The notes below the pieces were generated by a model. The model was not told the DNA's origin, ran no database searches, and saw only the letters and a list, made by a program, of their open reading frames with translations. The position numbers and the translations under genes are program-made. Of a stretch of 64,000 nucleotides of DNA, positions 36,064-47,219 are shown in pieces (the stretch's first letter is position 1; every line of letters begins with the position of its first letter). Location of the stretch: positions 118,040,869 through 118,104,868 of the forward strand of contig CM060843.1 of NCBI GenBank assembly GCA_030762175.1. Reading direction: 5' to 3'. This DNA comes from Metallyticus violacea (lineage: Eukaryota; Arthropoda; Insecta; Mantodea; Metallyticidae).

Positions 36064-36475
36064 CTAAAAACATCGACTCGCATGAGGTCGGCTTACATAA
36101 ATAACTAGGTTTGATATTAAAGAGAGCAAGTTCAGTATTTTATTTATAGATATATCCCCATTGAAGTTCAAAGCCCTTGTTCCACGTTCCTGCAAGTTCG
36201 TGATCCCCTCGTGGAAGTGAGTTTCTTCGAAGCTCTCCAAATACTCTTTTACCTCCTGTATGGTCACTTAATGTGATTTAAATGTGTGTCCAACAAGAGA
36301 AGATTTGAGTTTCAGGGACATCCAAGTTAACTTAAGGGCGGGAGAGAGCTGAATAGGAAAGGTGCGCAGCTGTCTAATGCGGTCTATTTATCCCGAGTCA
36401 CGCGGCATAAATGCACTGGTGCATTATCATGGTGAAGCAACACCTCTCTTTGGCCATTCCCACTTTCTGGGTGAT
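36064..36475 (-). pseudogene. Mariner-type transposase, C-terminal half remnant
   Basis: Minus strand 36440-36385 reads VLLHHDNAPVHLCRVTRD, the block that contains the second catalytic aspartate of mariner (HHDNAPxH). After frame changes, LSRP (normally YSPDLAP), then LKLKSSLVGHTFKSH (normally FPKLKxxLxGxxF) follow. An open 67-codon tail (36267-36064) has VKEYLESFEETHFHEGITNL, then QERGTRALNFNGDI, matching the family's C-terminal helices ending in GDY/GDI. Stops and at least two frameshifts disable it. SINE-1 copy H lies about 30 bases upstream on the minus strand, and the DNA-binding half was not found beyond it. Confidence 0.8.
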
Positions 36476-36504
36476 GTTACCCACTTCGCAACGGTTGTTG
36501 GATT

Positions 36505-36790
36505 CTGTTTGTTTACGGACGCTCTTTAACATCTCAGGTCATTGGCATCCCATTCATTCAGGGCGTGAAACGGCCGGTAAATTTTGCTCTGAGGCCCCTA
36601 CTTTCAGGCTTGAGGTTCTTATACATACCGTAAATCTACGACATAGGACCCACGGCTTTACTTCCCTTCTGGGAGATCCATACTTACGATTTTCACGCCC
36701 GAAAAATCCATTGGACTGGCCGGAATTGAACCGGAAAAATTATGCGTTTAGGAGGCAAGTATGGTTATTACTAGATCACCAAGACTGACA
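36505..36790 (-). repeat. SINE-1, copy H (near full length)
   Basis: Minus-strand copy. The head (36790-36715) has diverged in the A box (TGGTGATCTAGTAATAACC) and has an altered T arm. The body blocks and the GTTAAAGAGCGTC tail region are readable. It is more diverged than copies A and G, and no target duplication is obvious. Confidence 0.88.
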
Positions 36791-36799
36791 GTCAATGAC

Positions 36800-37960
36800 G
36801 TACATAAGTGGCTTTTAAACACATTTTGGCACGATAAATCTACTAGTTGAATATTTTGTTAGAATTATAATTAGTTTATACATTATGCCAAATTCCTGTT
36901 TAAAATGTAATTGTCTCAAACTGAAAGAAGTATATACTTGAGCATGTGCAATGATGGACTCAGCTATTATTGATTTTCTTACAGCCTGAAATGTTGCCAA
37001 TATTATACGTATACATCCTACGTATACGTATATATAGATAGAATTTTATATAATATCACTAAATGACTAGTACCTGATTTTGAAATTGCTGTGAGGAATA
37101 TAAAAATTAAAAAATATGTTTTGAGTTATAAAATATGTAATTTGTGTAAGCTTAAATAGATGAACCATCGCCAAATTCCATATTAAATCAAAGTTGGTAA
37201 TACTGATGTATTATAAACATTTCTAGTTTGTGTATTGTGTTAAAAAGAACTACTTTTAGTATAAACTGTCTAACAATATATAGTGTAATATAACCATAAA
37301 TATAGGGAAACAACATATCATACAAAATCTAAAACGTTTTCCAGAACTATTGAAATTTAAATGCAGTTAAAGAAAGTGATTTTCCATTAACGAGCACATT
37401 CTTATTGCATATACTTATATTGTTGATTAATCTGCATTGTGTTTACACATTATTGTTCATTGCGAGAATGAAAAACATGCTCGGAAAACAACACTACCTG
37501 CAGTGCATCAGACACATCCATTTCTAATGTTATTACGAAGTCTGTGCTAGCTGCTTTAGCGTTTCAATGATGACTCACAGGTGGGGTATATATACCAGCG
37601 GTCAGCTTGCACCGTGTTTTAACTGAAGCTAAAATCCACTGCAGTACGTTGATATAAGTCATTAAAACTTGTTCTACACTTAGATACCATAATATCTATA
37701 CTCGCTTATGAACCCTTGTATTACTGGTGACTTAATTTAAAATATGTCGTAGATCTGCCATCTGGTGGAATAGAAAGTAAACTATAAGATATAAAATTAC
37801 CGACAAAACTAGTGGTTAAGTATAAAACGCATTCCAAAATTAGTAATGCTAAGTTAGGGTTCTAAGAAAAGGAAATTTGCGAAAATGAAATAAGGATAAG
37901 TCAATTTAAGCAACCTAATACTTTGCATACTTACTTGATTATGTTTTCTTATACTTAAGA
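36800..37960. other. No gene identified
   Basis: Very AT-rich. 37010-37040 has a CGTATAC...GTATACG alternating palindromic patch. Confidence 0.4.
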
Positions 37961-37967
37961 ACTGATT

Positions 37968-38285
37968 ATGACCACTTTCTTGGTCTAGTGGTTACGTTGC
38001 TGACTGCTGGTCGGGAGGTTCCTGTTCGATTCCCCGTACTTGACTAGGAATTTTTCAAAATTACGGAAGTCTGGAATGGGGTCCACCCAGCCTCATGGGC
38101 TGCCTAATGGAGAAGTGGGGCTCTTCGATCAGGAGCCGCGTGATAGGTGACCGACGGGGTGCTGGCATGCGGATCACATGCAATACTGCCCTCTATCAAT
38201 GAATTCGTAAGACGGGGGTAAGGGAGGTCGCCGCGGCAGGCCAGGGCCCACCCCAGTCTGCAGCACCAAAGTATTGGTTATGGCT
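37968..38285 (+). repeat. tRNA-derived SINE, family SINE-2, copy 2
   Basis: Best SINE-2 copy. The A box is TTGGTCTAGTGGTTACG and the B box is CCTGTTCGATTCCCC, 40-odd bases apart. The body has GGAAGTCTGGAATGGGGTCC and TGGGCTGCCTAATGGAGAAG, then a GC-rich GGTCGCCGCGGCAGGCCAGG 3' domain also found as a fragment at 2315-2375. About 320 bases in length. No obvious target duplication. Confidence 0.75.
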
Positions 38286-38289
38286 ATTA

Positions 38290-39780
38290 ACATAAATAAA
38301 TATCAATTAGAATAAATCAGACACTCAAGAAGTATGCACACTTTTGCCTAGGCTCGTTGATTCAATATAAATTAGTTGTTAAAAGTGTCAAGCTAAGTTA
38401 TTATAAACTTTTTGCTAACAATTAAGTTTTTCCACTGAATTCAAAAGATAAAATGCAAAGAGTATTTAATAACTTAAAATTATAAATTAATTTTAATTGT
38501 TTAAATGTTTAAACATCTGATGTCAGAAACTTAAGTATTACTTTTAAGGAAAATTATCATTTTCGCTCAAAATTGACTTAAAATCACAGAATTATACAGC
38601 GGATGTTAATTTGGAATGCTTTGGGATATGAAATTTCATATACATATGAGAAAGATATTACCTAAAAATAAACAGGTTCTAACGGAGGTGTGATAAACAA
38701 AGAAAACATCCAGGAATTAAAAAAGAGGTAAAAATCACAATTGAATTCTTATATAGTGATGGATTATATTGAGCCGAGTACTGCATTGTTAATAGGATTA
38801 AGTCTGCAGAAATTAGTTTTTTTTAATCGTTTAGGATATTCCTACTTATAGCAAGTAAAAAATAAGTGTATTTTTTACCTACGTTATATAGTTAAAGCAT
38901 TAAATTATATGTAGTATTAACAAATATTAATAATAGAAAAACATCGTCTACCAAAACTACGAGTGGTGGATCATAAAGCATACCCTTACAGACCCCCACA
39001 GAGTTCCCTCGCCGCTTATTAATGGTACTGCTCCTTTGTAACCTGGTTAGTCGAAGAAAAATGCTCGCTTTCAAGTCCATTCGGGATTCACAAGAGGCTC
39101 AGAATGACGAGGAAGGCGGATAGGACAGCCCTGATAGGCACAGAAAACCTCAACCCAGAAGATTTTTAATGAAATAATGGTATGAATTAGAGTTGAGGGA
39201 TGGAAAGGAGGTAAATAGTTTTGGTGGAACGAAACCAGCTACGAAACTTGAACCCGCGTCCCTTTCCGAGTCAAATGAATTATCACAACGATCTACTACA
39301 TATTTTAATTTTCCTTAATCAAATAATACATTTTCAGCAATGTTGACGCCTTTGATACGGTAATAGTACAGACAAAATATGAAATATTGCTTATAACTTG
39401 TAATTGGGATGTTTTTAAACTTTTAAATGCTGCGTTTATTAGACTATTTCACTTAATATTTTGCGCACAATTTATGCATTTATTTCCTCAAATATTATAA
39501 TTTTGTGAAAAACACATTTTGTCTTATTGAAGTACATTGAGCTGTTCTCTCAGACCTTGTACGGTGAATTAATTTTTTCTTGTTTTAGAACTATATAAAC
39601 AAAACGTGTATTGATAATTAACACATTGTGCTTTTCTAGCTATTCTCATCTTAATAATACATTTTCGAATTCAGGATTATTTACCACAAAAAATATATCG
39701 CAGCCTGTCATAACTGTCTAATGTAATTGGGTGGATTCCATTTTGATCCTCTGCTTCGTATATATAAATTAAGTTCATTG
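38290..39780. other. No gene identified
   Basis: AT-rich. A weak B-box-like sequence in reverse (AACTTGAACCCGCG near 39245) could be a SINE trace. Open frames are short and featureless. Confidence 0.35.
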
Positions 39781-39789
39781 TGGTACGCT

Positions 39790-40480
39790 CTGGATTTTAA
39801 GTAGCCCCACAAGAGTTATCTAAAGGGCTGGCGAGTTAGCCGTCCATTCTTCTACCAATCTATCTTTCAAGAAATACTGCATCCAAAAATTCTCACACCT
39901 CTCTTCCAAAGTGTTGATGCCACACATTTTGTACCTTATTATCCACACCTAAAAATCTTGGCAAAATGGAATAATGTTGTTCTGCAAAAGGTGTAAGTAA
40001 ATATCGGAGGTTAGTTTTCCTCCTATTACCAACTAAATTTGACCTTTCATTCACTTTCTGTGGATGTTGTGTATGCCATTGCACCGTATAGTGTGAGTAA
40101 TTCGGCAACCAATAGCGGCAGCTATGCCCAATAACTGCACAATTTAGACAAAATAGGGCCTCATCTGAAAATATTACGTGCATTATAAACTACGGATTTT
40201 GATTTGTTAACTCCAATTAAATTTCACAAAAAGCACTTCTTCAGTCAAAATCATATTCACTTAATTCCTGTAAAAACTATATTTTTACATATCAATAATT
40301 ACAAACAGATGTTTGACTGCAATGTAATATCTCGCATGTGAATGTTTTTGTACAAAAGTTATATATTTAACCATTCAGAGCATATTGGTCTTTCGGGTTT
40401 TCTCTTGTTCTGCAAGTTTCCATTTCATTGAACTTATTTTCAATTGTTGACACTGTGGACCAGGATATGTCTATTAAACA
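39790..40480 (-). pseudogene. DDE (Tc1/mariner-like) transposase remnant
   Basis: Minus-strand reading from right to left gives the domains in order. At 40467-40390, ISWSTVSTIENKFNEMETC...ENPKD resembles the end of the helix-turn-helix (PSxSTIxxIVxKFxETGSV). At 40183-39893 an open stretch reads FSDEALFCLNCAVIGHSCRY, then W...THPQKVN-like residues (TQHPQKVNER) and VGNRR. This matches the block that contains the first catalytic aspartate (FSDEATFxLxGxVNRHNxRYW...PxKVNVWxGIVGN). Around 39870-39780, DRLVEEWTANSPAL...LKIQSV recalls the WIGRxGPxxWPxRSPDLxPxDFFLWGxLK block. Stops and a missing middle make it inactive. Confidence 0.7.
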
Positions 40481-40489
40481 CAGCACGCA

Positions 40490-41435
40490 TCTCTTGCTGT
40501 GTTCTCGTCCCATCATTAAGAACTGCAGTCTTTCCCTTTCAGCATGACAAACAATATTCTGTTCTAATTTTGTTTTGAAAACAGTACTGCTGGCATTCAG
40601 TAATCAAACAACTAAATGCGTCTACGTACCCTTCCTGCATAAAGTTACAAAATAAAATAAACAATTCAAAATGAATGATAAAATAATTTTTAAAACGCCC
40701 AGTGTACCTGGGGATATAAGCTTTTAAATTATGTACAAAGTATTAAGTCATATAATAAATACAGCATTTAACACTTTTAAAAGAATTTCTGACTAAGCAA
40801 TACTCCCACTTTTTGTTCCCTCTGTAGTTTCTAAGCTGCAATAATTTCACAAAAATAAATACTCCTAATGTTTAATACTTAAGATTTCCAGCACGTAGTC
40901 TTCAGTGATATGAGACGTTTACTTTATTCATTATTTGTTTATAACAGCATAATTTAATTACAATTACATATAAAGTTGCAACACAAATATCTTGCAATAA
41001 TTCAAAAAACAACATTCCTTATGTGATGCAGTTTCATACTTAAGCGCATGTTACATTCTCTCTCTCCTTTTTTTAATACAAATGAACATTTCTAATTAAT
41101 TATACGATGGTAGGTAATTATCCACGAGGAGTCTTTACAATTTCATTACGTTTAATTACAATTTCGTGCACAAAATAAGGTGAAACGTTATTAGGGTTTC
41201 TGCAATTGGTAGGAAACACGTAACGGGAAACCGGGGTAGTGAAGCTATTAACGTGAGGCGCAGCATCTGTCTGGCCGGCCGGCTCGACGTAATTAGCAGG
41301 CAGAGTGAAGGAGATGGAAATGGTAACCATAGCTACGTCACAGTGTCCCAACCACTTGTGATGTCCCGCAATAAAGCAGCGTTCACTCTACTATCAAGAT
41401 AGAATCTTCAAACCGAGACAGTTAATGTTTTAATG
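40490..41435. other. No gene identified; TAATTA-rich patch
   Basis: 41090-41300 carries four TAATTA cores in about 200 bases and is partly GC-rich. Nothing coding was recognised; the 77-codon minus-strand frame at 41118-41351 lacks a known motif. Confidence 0.3.
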
Positions 41436-42390
41436 TTCTTTCGCTTTTTCTCTCCCTATTCTGCAGCTCTCTTCGCTTAGCTCTCTCTGCTTTGTTTCCG
41501 CGAGAGTTTTATGTCCACCTGTTTTCGCCCTTCATTCTAGCTTCATTGTTTTTGCATCTCATCATGTTCTTCCATCGCTGCCACTTTCACTCCTTACATT
41601 CCTATCTTTCATTTTCTTCGTCTGTCACTACTCTTCTTCCACTTTCTATTTTCACTTCTTCGTTCCTGTTCACCATATTCTTCTTTTTATTTACTCAATT
41701 CTTGCTTTTACTTATTTTACTTTCTTTAAATATTCTATATTCATCTGACTCTTTCGTTATCTTATTTCATTTAATTTCTGTTTTTGTTGTTTTAGTGTCT
41801 ACATTTCACATTTTTTCTTTAGCCTCTACATTATGCTCTTTCATCTTCCTGACATTTTTCAGAGTTGTTCTTTAATTTTACTCTGCTGTTCGTTTGTTTT
41901 GGTTCTTCTCAACCTTTTTTGCTTTCTTTCACCTATTTCGTTTGAGTTTGTTTCCTTTTCACTTTCCAGTTCCCCTCTCTCTATAGAATTTCTGTCCTTT
42001 CTGCATTGGCACATTTAACTTCTGTGAAATATTTTAGTGCTTGTAATATTACATTTTAAATACTATTAATGATTTTTCTCTCCTACATTTAATTTGTATT
42101 GTCTTGCTTTCATCAATACATTTAATAAGTCGTCCTTATTTATGCCTCTTTTTATCTCTGTATTGATATTGCTAAAACACTTTTATCTAATTATGTAATT
42201 TTTTGCTCGTTTTTTCCTAAATTTATCCTTTGTCATCTATACTCAGCATATTAATTTTTTTATTGTTTTCCATTTAAATATTTTTTATTTCTTTATCTGT
42301 TTAGTGTTATTTTCTTGAGCAGCATTACCTGTACTATCTTTAGTGCTACCTTTATTTCTGTTTATTTTATACTTGACCCACCGTGTTTAT
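41435..42390. other. Pyrimidine-rich plus strand (strong T/C bias)
   Basis: For nearly a kilobase the plus strand is dominated by T and C (CTTTC, TTCTT, CTTTTTC and similar words), while A and especially G are scarce. The 127-codon open frame at 41492-41875, a Leu/Phe/Ser-rich hydrophobic peptide, follows from this bias and should not be taken as a membrane protein without support. The opposite strand would be an A/G-rich transcript. Cause unknown. Confidence 0.6.
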
Positions 42391-42707
42391 CTACACTCCC
42401 ATATAGAAATTTAAAACTACATATTAATGCAGGATGCAATAAATAAACCGATAAATTTTGATAACTGCACTGGACACCAAAAAACATTTTTTCTAATACC
42501 ATTTTTATGATTTTTTTTCAAATCGCTTGATGGCGTATATATTCTTCTGATATTAACTCAAAGGTTGTGTTCTCCAATTGCATTACATTCTCATTTACTA
42601 ATCTGGAATGAACTGACATACTTTTGCATATGTAATTAAATTAACGCCTTCCAGAGAATTGGCAGGGATACTCCTCCCTCGGTCTACTGACATTTTTCCT
42701 CGTAGGG

Positions 42708-42762
42708 TCCACTTCAACTGAGATGTCATAAACAAGGTTTATGACATCTCAGTTGAAGTGGA
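42708..42762. repeat. Perfect inverted repeat, 26-base arms, 3-base loop
   Basis: Left arm 42708-42733 (TCCACTTCAACTGAGATGTC plus ATAAAC), loop AAG, right arm 42737-42762, which is its exact reverse complement. The match ends abruptly on both sides. A perfect 55-base palindrome is unlikely by chance. It could be a hairpin-forming site, a tiny foldback element or a template-switch/assembly artefact. Confidence 0.93.
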
Positions 42763-43659
42763 ACTGGTGGGCAGCAGCAGGCAGTCCTGCAGCCTTTGAC
42801 CACGCCACATTGCGATGATAACCTTTGTGTAGAGGTCAAGAAATGAATCTCTGTTAAATAAAGTGATTATGAATGTTTTATAAGCCAATCGATGCAAACG
42901 ATTAAAGCTATTTAACAATTGCGTTCATTTCTTTTCATAAGAAAACGTTTCTTTTGATGTTCAAGCATCAAGTTTGGTGGTGCAGGCCTTCAATATTTGT
43001 CGGATGAAATTTTTTCCACTATGCATATAACTAAATATGTCACATGACATGCTAAAAGCACGCACAACTTTTTGAAACACATTTCCGAAACGACTTTTAC
43101 AACTGAATTGCCAAATTAAGTTATTTTATTCCTTTGACCCGGTTTTAAGTTTAATTAAAAAAAGTTACCTGGTCTAAGTAAAAGTATTATAATTTAAATT
43201 CAGTTTATCATAGGCAGAGCCCCTCATAAATAAATCTATTTGCAACTCTCCAATTGAAAAAATTAAATTTAGTGTCGTGAGTGTTGCCGAATTATAGTTA
43301 TCTTAGAAAACGAAGTAAACTCACAGTATTTTATTTGTGAAAACTTGAGTAAATACACTGCGGAATTATATTGTCATTAAATGTAATAGTCTGATTTCAT
43401 AGTACCCATACTTCAACGAGATGTGAAATTCAGAAGTATTCAGAACCATTCCAAAAAACTTCCTCTTGTTTCATATACTTCATCCATAACGAACGGATTC
43501 GATATTTCCTTGATTTAAATCTGCTTAAAGAATTCTTTATCGGACTTTGTTCTTTATCCCAAAGAACCGCCTTAGAGTAGCTTTAGCGCTTGTGAATTAA
43601 AGACTCGCGCAGTTCAAAAAGCTATTTTTCAATGCTTACTCACTCAAGTAATCAGCACC

Positions 43660-44000
43660 TAACAGTGTTAAATATATCGGGTGTAACAATAAGGTAGATC
43701 AAACTTTCAGGACACATTCCTCACACTTAAAATAAGAAAATAAGTTACATGGGCATAGGTCCAGATACGCTTTATTTCCACATTGGAACTCGTTTTCTAC
43801 AACTCTTCGTAGTACATTAATTAAAGAAAACGTACAGGAACCAGCATACCACATGAAACTCTTTCTTACATGAAATGTTCAATATGCCCTCTTGGTTAAG
43901 TAGTAATTCTTAGGTTCACCGCCAGTGTTTTGTGTTCCATTTGAACGAAGGTAACGTTGATGTGCGAGTTTCACATGGTATGCAGGTACGTTCTGTCCCT
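43660..44000. repeat. Repeat with internal inverted segments (unclassified)
   Basis: 43829-43859 and 43968-43992 are imperfect inverted partners, sharing GTTTCA--TGGTATGC-GGT in reverse complement. The segment begins near a GGGTGTAACAATAAGGTAGATC boundary and looks like the end region of a DNA transposon, but no transposase motif is present. Confidence 0.45.
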
Positions 44001-44009
44001 GTTACTCTA

Positions 44010-45400
44010 GGCGTAACTTACACGTTCTTATTTACCACCCGATTCAACATGAAAAGGGTATGACAACGATATTGCAAAAATAATCTCAATAATGACTTAA
44101 ATGGGTGTTCACCGTCAAAGTACAAGTATTGGGTTTTGGTAATCCTAAAACAAACATTTATAATACATGTACTGCCTCCTACGGAAAATCGTAGATTCTT
44201 CCGATTCCCGCATAAACTAAAATACAACAAAGTCTTCGAAATGGCGAAATCTTACAAGAACAATATTCTTCGACTTCAACAGAACGCAGTACCAAATTTA
44301 AGTATTGGAAACATATTTTACATTGCAACTAGTGGAAGATAACAGAAACAACATCCGTTGTTAGAAACCATGAGTTCACGTGCTTTCAATGAAGTTGCCT
44401 AGGCAAAGCACTAGAGGGAAAGCTGCTGCAGGAAGTAATCGAAGCATGGTATTCTTGTCTATTTTCAGACTCGTGTGGCTCACAGAATACCACGATGATA
44501 GTAGCTTTAATTAGCATTGAGGAGCGATCTACAGTTTTCACAAAATAATCCATTACTTTCCAATAAAAAAGCAGAACTACATGCCACCGAACCACGTGTT
44601 TGGTAGCATTGAAAAGGACTATCAAATATATTTATCATTGTGACCTCCAAGTACTATGAAATAATTAAATAATGGAAAATGTTATATTCTTGGAAAAAAT
44701 TGGAAAGCATCAGAAGCAAAGCCCAAGTTCTCTTGAAAAGAAAGTTGCCCTTTAAAGTGCATTAAACCTGTGTATGCATTACATGAAGAAAGAAACATTC
44801 AATCCATACAACTATTGCAGTTCAAGAATAGAAGCTGAACGTGTGAAGAAAAGCTTCAAAATCAATAAACTGATGGACGAAACAGAAGAACCAACCATGT
44901 AAGCCAGAAAAAAAGTTTGACGCAAAAAAAGGTCATGGAGTACATTGATACATGAAAAAGATAGTAGACATACTATGGTGATGTCCTTCGAGACTGCAGA
45001 AGTACTGATGATGACAAAAATGAGACTATATGAATAAGAAGACAATCTGGTATGAACATTGTAATAGAAGCTGTGAATAAAACATACCGACAGAACTAGA
45101 GTTTTTAAAAGAGAGAATGTGTTTAACAAGTATGAAATAACTATCTTCTTGCTCACAAGGTCATGTAGATGACCAGTTTTGAACAAATTTTAGTTTTTTA
45201 ATATTCATTTTTCATTCTAGAACATCTAATTAGTTCATTTCATGTATCACTGTAAATCAAATTGTTGCTATTGTGTTGATTTGGAAATATTCCGATCTTA
45301 TAGAAGTGTGCTTAATAAAAAATGTTCATTTTGACAATTTTTCATTTTGCAGATAGCAAGTTTGGGAAAACGCCCTTCAGTTGATCTCAAATAGCCAAAT
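44010..45400. other. No gene identified
   Basis: The 124-codon minus-strand open frame at 44812-45186 is hydrophobic (Leu/Ser/Phe/Val-rich) and lies opposite an A/G-rich plus strand. No recognised family, start context or neighbouring gene supports it. Confidence 0.35.
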
Positions 45401-45406
45401 ATTCAC

Positions 45407-45465
<59 letters not shown>

Positions 45466-45490
45466 CATCATCATCATCATCATCATCATC
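45407..45490. repeat. (TTA)n(TCA)n compound microsatellite
   Basis: About 19 TTA/ATT units change into about 9 ATC/TCA units. Confidence 0.95.
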
Positions 45491-45499
45491 TTATATTCT

Positions 45500-46780
45500 T
45501 GTGCCTATTAAATGTTTGTCTCCATATGCTACTACACTTTGCTTAAGTCATGTGGAAAATTTTCCTCTCAAGTCCAGTAATTTCAAATGTCCCAGTTTCC
45601 TTGTCTAAAATTAATTATCGAAGACTCCTCGCACAAAGCAAAAATGTTTCGAAGTTTATTACCATCCTGGATTAGTAAGTAGCTATAAATACGTTTTGCA
45701 TCCTCAAAAGAACTTTCATTAATTTTCATTGAAATTTTTAAGAAATGTTCTCCGACATTTTAATTTAGACATTAGTTGCCCTTATCCATTCTTTATTTTT
45801 AATGTTGTTTATATTTCAGTTTTAGCATAGCTGCTAAAAGCAGGTCGCAAGGATATAACAATATAAAAACTATACCAATTCTGGTAAGATTATTTGGATT
45901 ATGATTAGGAAGAAGTTTATTTATCTTTATTAATATTTATTTTAGGGATTTATTATATTATAAAAGATTTAATTATTTTTATTTTTATTAATTTTTAGAC
46001 TCTCCTAGCTCCTAGAATTCCTTTTATGCTTTGGCATATTATGGAGCTAATTTAGGATAATAAGTATATGACCAAAGATAAACAATTTTATTGCGGTTTT
46101 CCGTTTAAATATGTCTGCGTCAACATTTAGCACGGGTTCTGTGGCATTTGTTTTGGACATATGTACTTTAGCATTCAGCAGTCTCTAGTAGAGTAAAAAA
46201 GCTTTTGAAACACAGAAGTTGAGCAGCCAGTTTTAATAGAATGCATCACATTTTAATTAAAAAGTTGTTCCGCGATGATGTGCTGAATGTTAATTGGTTA
46301 AGCGTCGCCCATCTCCTAGTTAATTGTTATTCATTTAGCTCGCATTATGAAGCAAAGAAACTTGTTTCATTACAAAATTGCTGAGATAAAGTAGTAGGTT
46401 CTTCTGCTTTCTTACAATGTATGAGCTACAACAAAATCTGAAAATCATATTTACATAATTACAAGGGAGATTACCATGAAGAGGAAATCAGCTATATCAA
46501 AATATCTTCATTAGTACCCAAATTACTTATTCGTCTTTCATCTATATTACTGTACACAACAATTATTTGAAGAGCGCCGATACAGGATAGGATGGAATCA
46601 GAAGACTTTCTGCAACACAGGAGAGTAAGTTTCCGGCTTTGCCGCTAAGAATTATCGCCTTCACAAAACCCTCATCTGGTAGTTTACTTTATCTGTTAAG
46701 TAAATAATTGCAGATGTAACTTCCGCTCCGCTGTGTTTAGTTGTCCAGATGTATCGCATAAAGAATACTCTGTGTAGAAG
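45500..46780. other. No gene identified
   Basis: AT-rich. 46265-46345 has two TTAATTG cores flanking a more complex-looking core (GGTTAAGCGTCGCCC). Confidence 0.35.
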
Positions 46781-46789
46781 ATTGTGACA

Positions 46790-47215
46790 TGTTCAAAATG
46801 GAGTATCGAGCAGTTATTAAGTTATTCGCAAAAGAAGGGACTTACTCCAAATGAAAAGCAATTGAACGGTGTATATGGGGAAGCACCCCCCTCATATTCT
46901 ACCGTAAAAGAATGGGCTAAACTTTTTCGAATGGGTGGAGAAAGCATTGAAGACGAAGAGCGTGCAGGTCAGCCCTTGGAGGTGCTCACTCCTGAAAACA
47001 TCAATCGCTCTTATGGAAGGAGAAATTATAGAAGACCGGCACTCAAAATTACGGAAAAAGGTTGGGCCTTTCTGAAACAACAGTCCTTTGAATTACCCAT
47101 TAACATGAGTAAGGTTAGTGCAAGATGGGTGCCTGGACTTCTTTCCTTAGTCCAAAAGCAGCAACGAGTCATCTGTTGTCAGGCATTTTGAAGCATTGCC
47201 GTGGTTGGAAGAGAG
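46790..47215 (+). pseudogene. Mariner transposase, N-terminal (DNA-binding) half
   Basis: The original start is probably ATG at 46798: MEYRAVIKLFAKEG, followed by a one-base frame change into LTPNEKQLNGVYGEAPPSYS, then TVKEWAKLFRMGGESIEDEE and RAGQP. This is the classic paired helix-turn-helix start of a mariner transposase (YRAVIKFL...YGEDAPSxSTVKxW...GRxSxEDExRxGRP). The two halves of the second helix-turn-helix are split across frames (ALMEGEIIEDRHSKLR; GLSETTV), then MSKVSARWVPGLLSLVQKQQ, the linker WVPRLLTPxQK, ends near 47190. The catalytic DDD domain is missing, so it is 3'-truncated. It is better preserved than the other mariner relics. Confidence 0.9.
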
Positions 47216-47219
47216 AAAT

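Noticed and set aside
41492..41875. Hydrophobic 127-codon frame that could suggest a membrane protein
   Set aside because: Explained by the T/C bias of the strand. No family motif and no gene context.
44812..45186. 124-codon hydrophobic minus-strand frame
   Set aside because: Lies opposite an A/G-rich strand, has no recognisable domain and looks like a compositional by-product.
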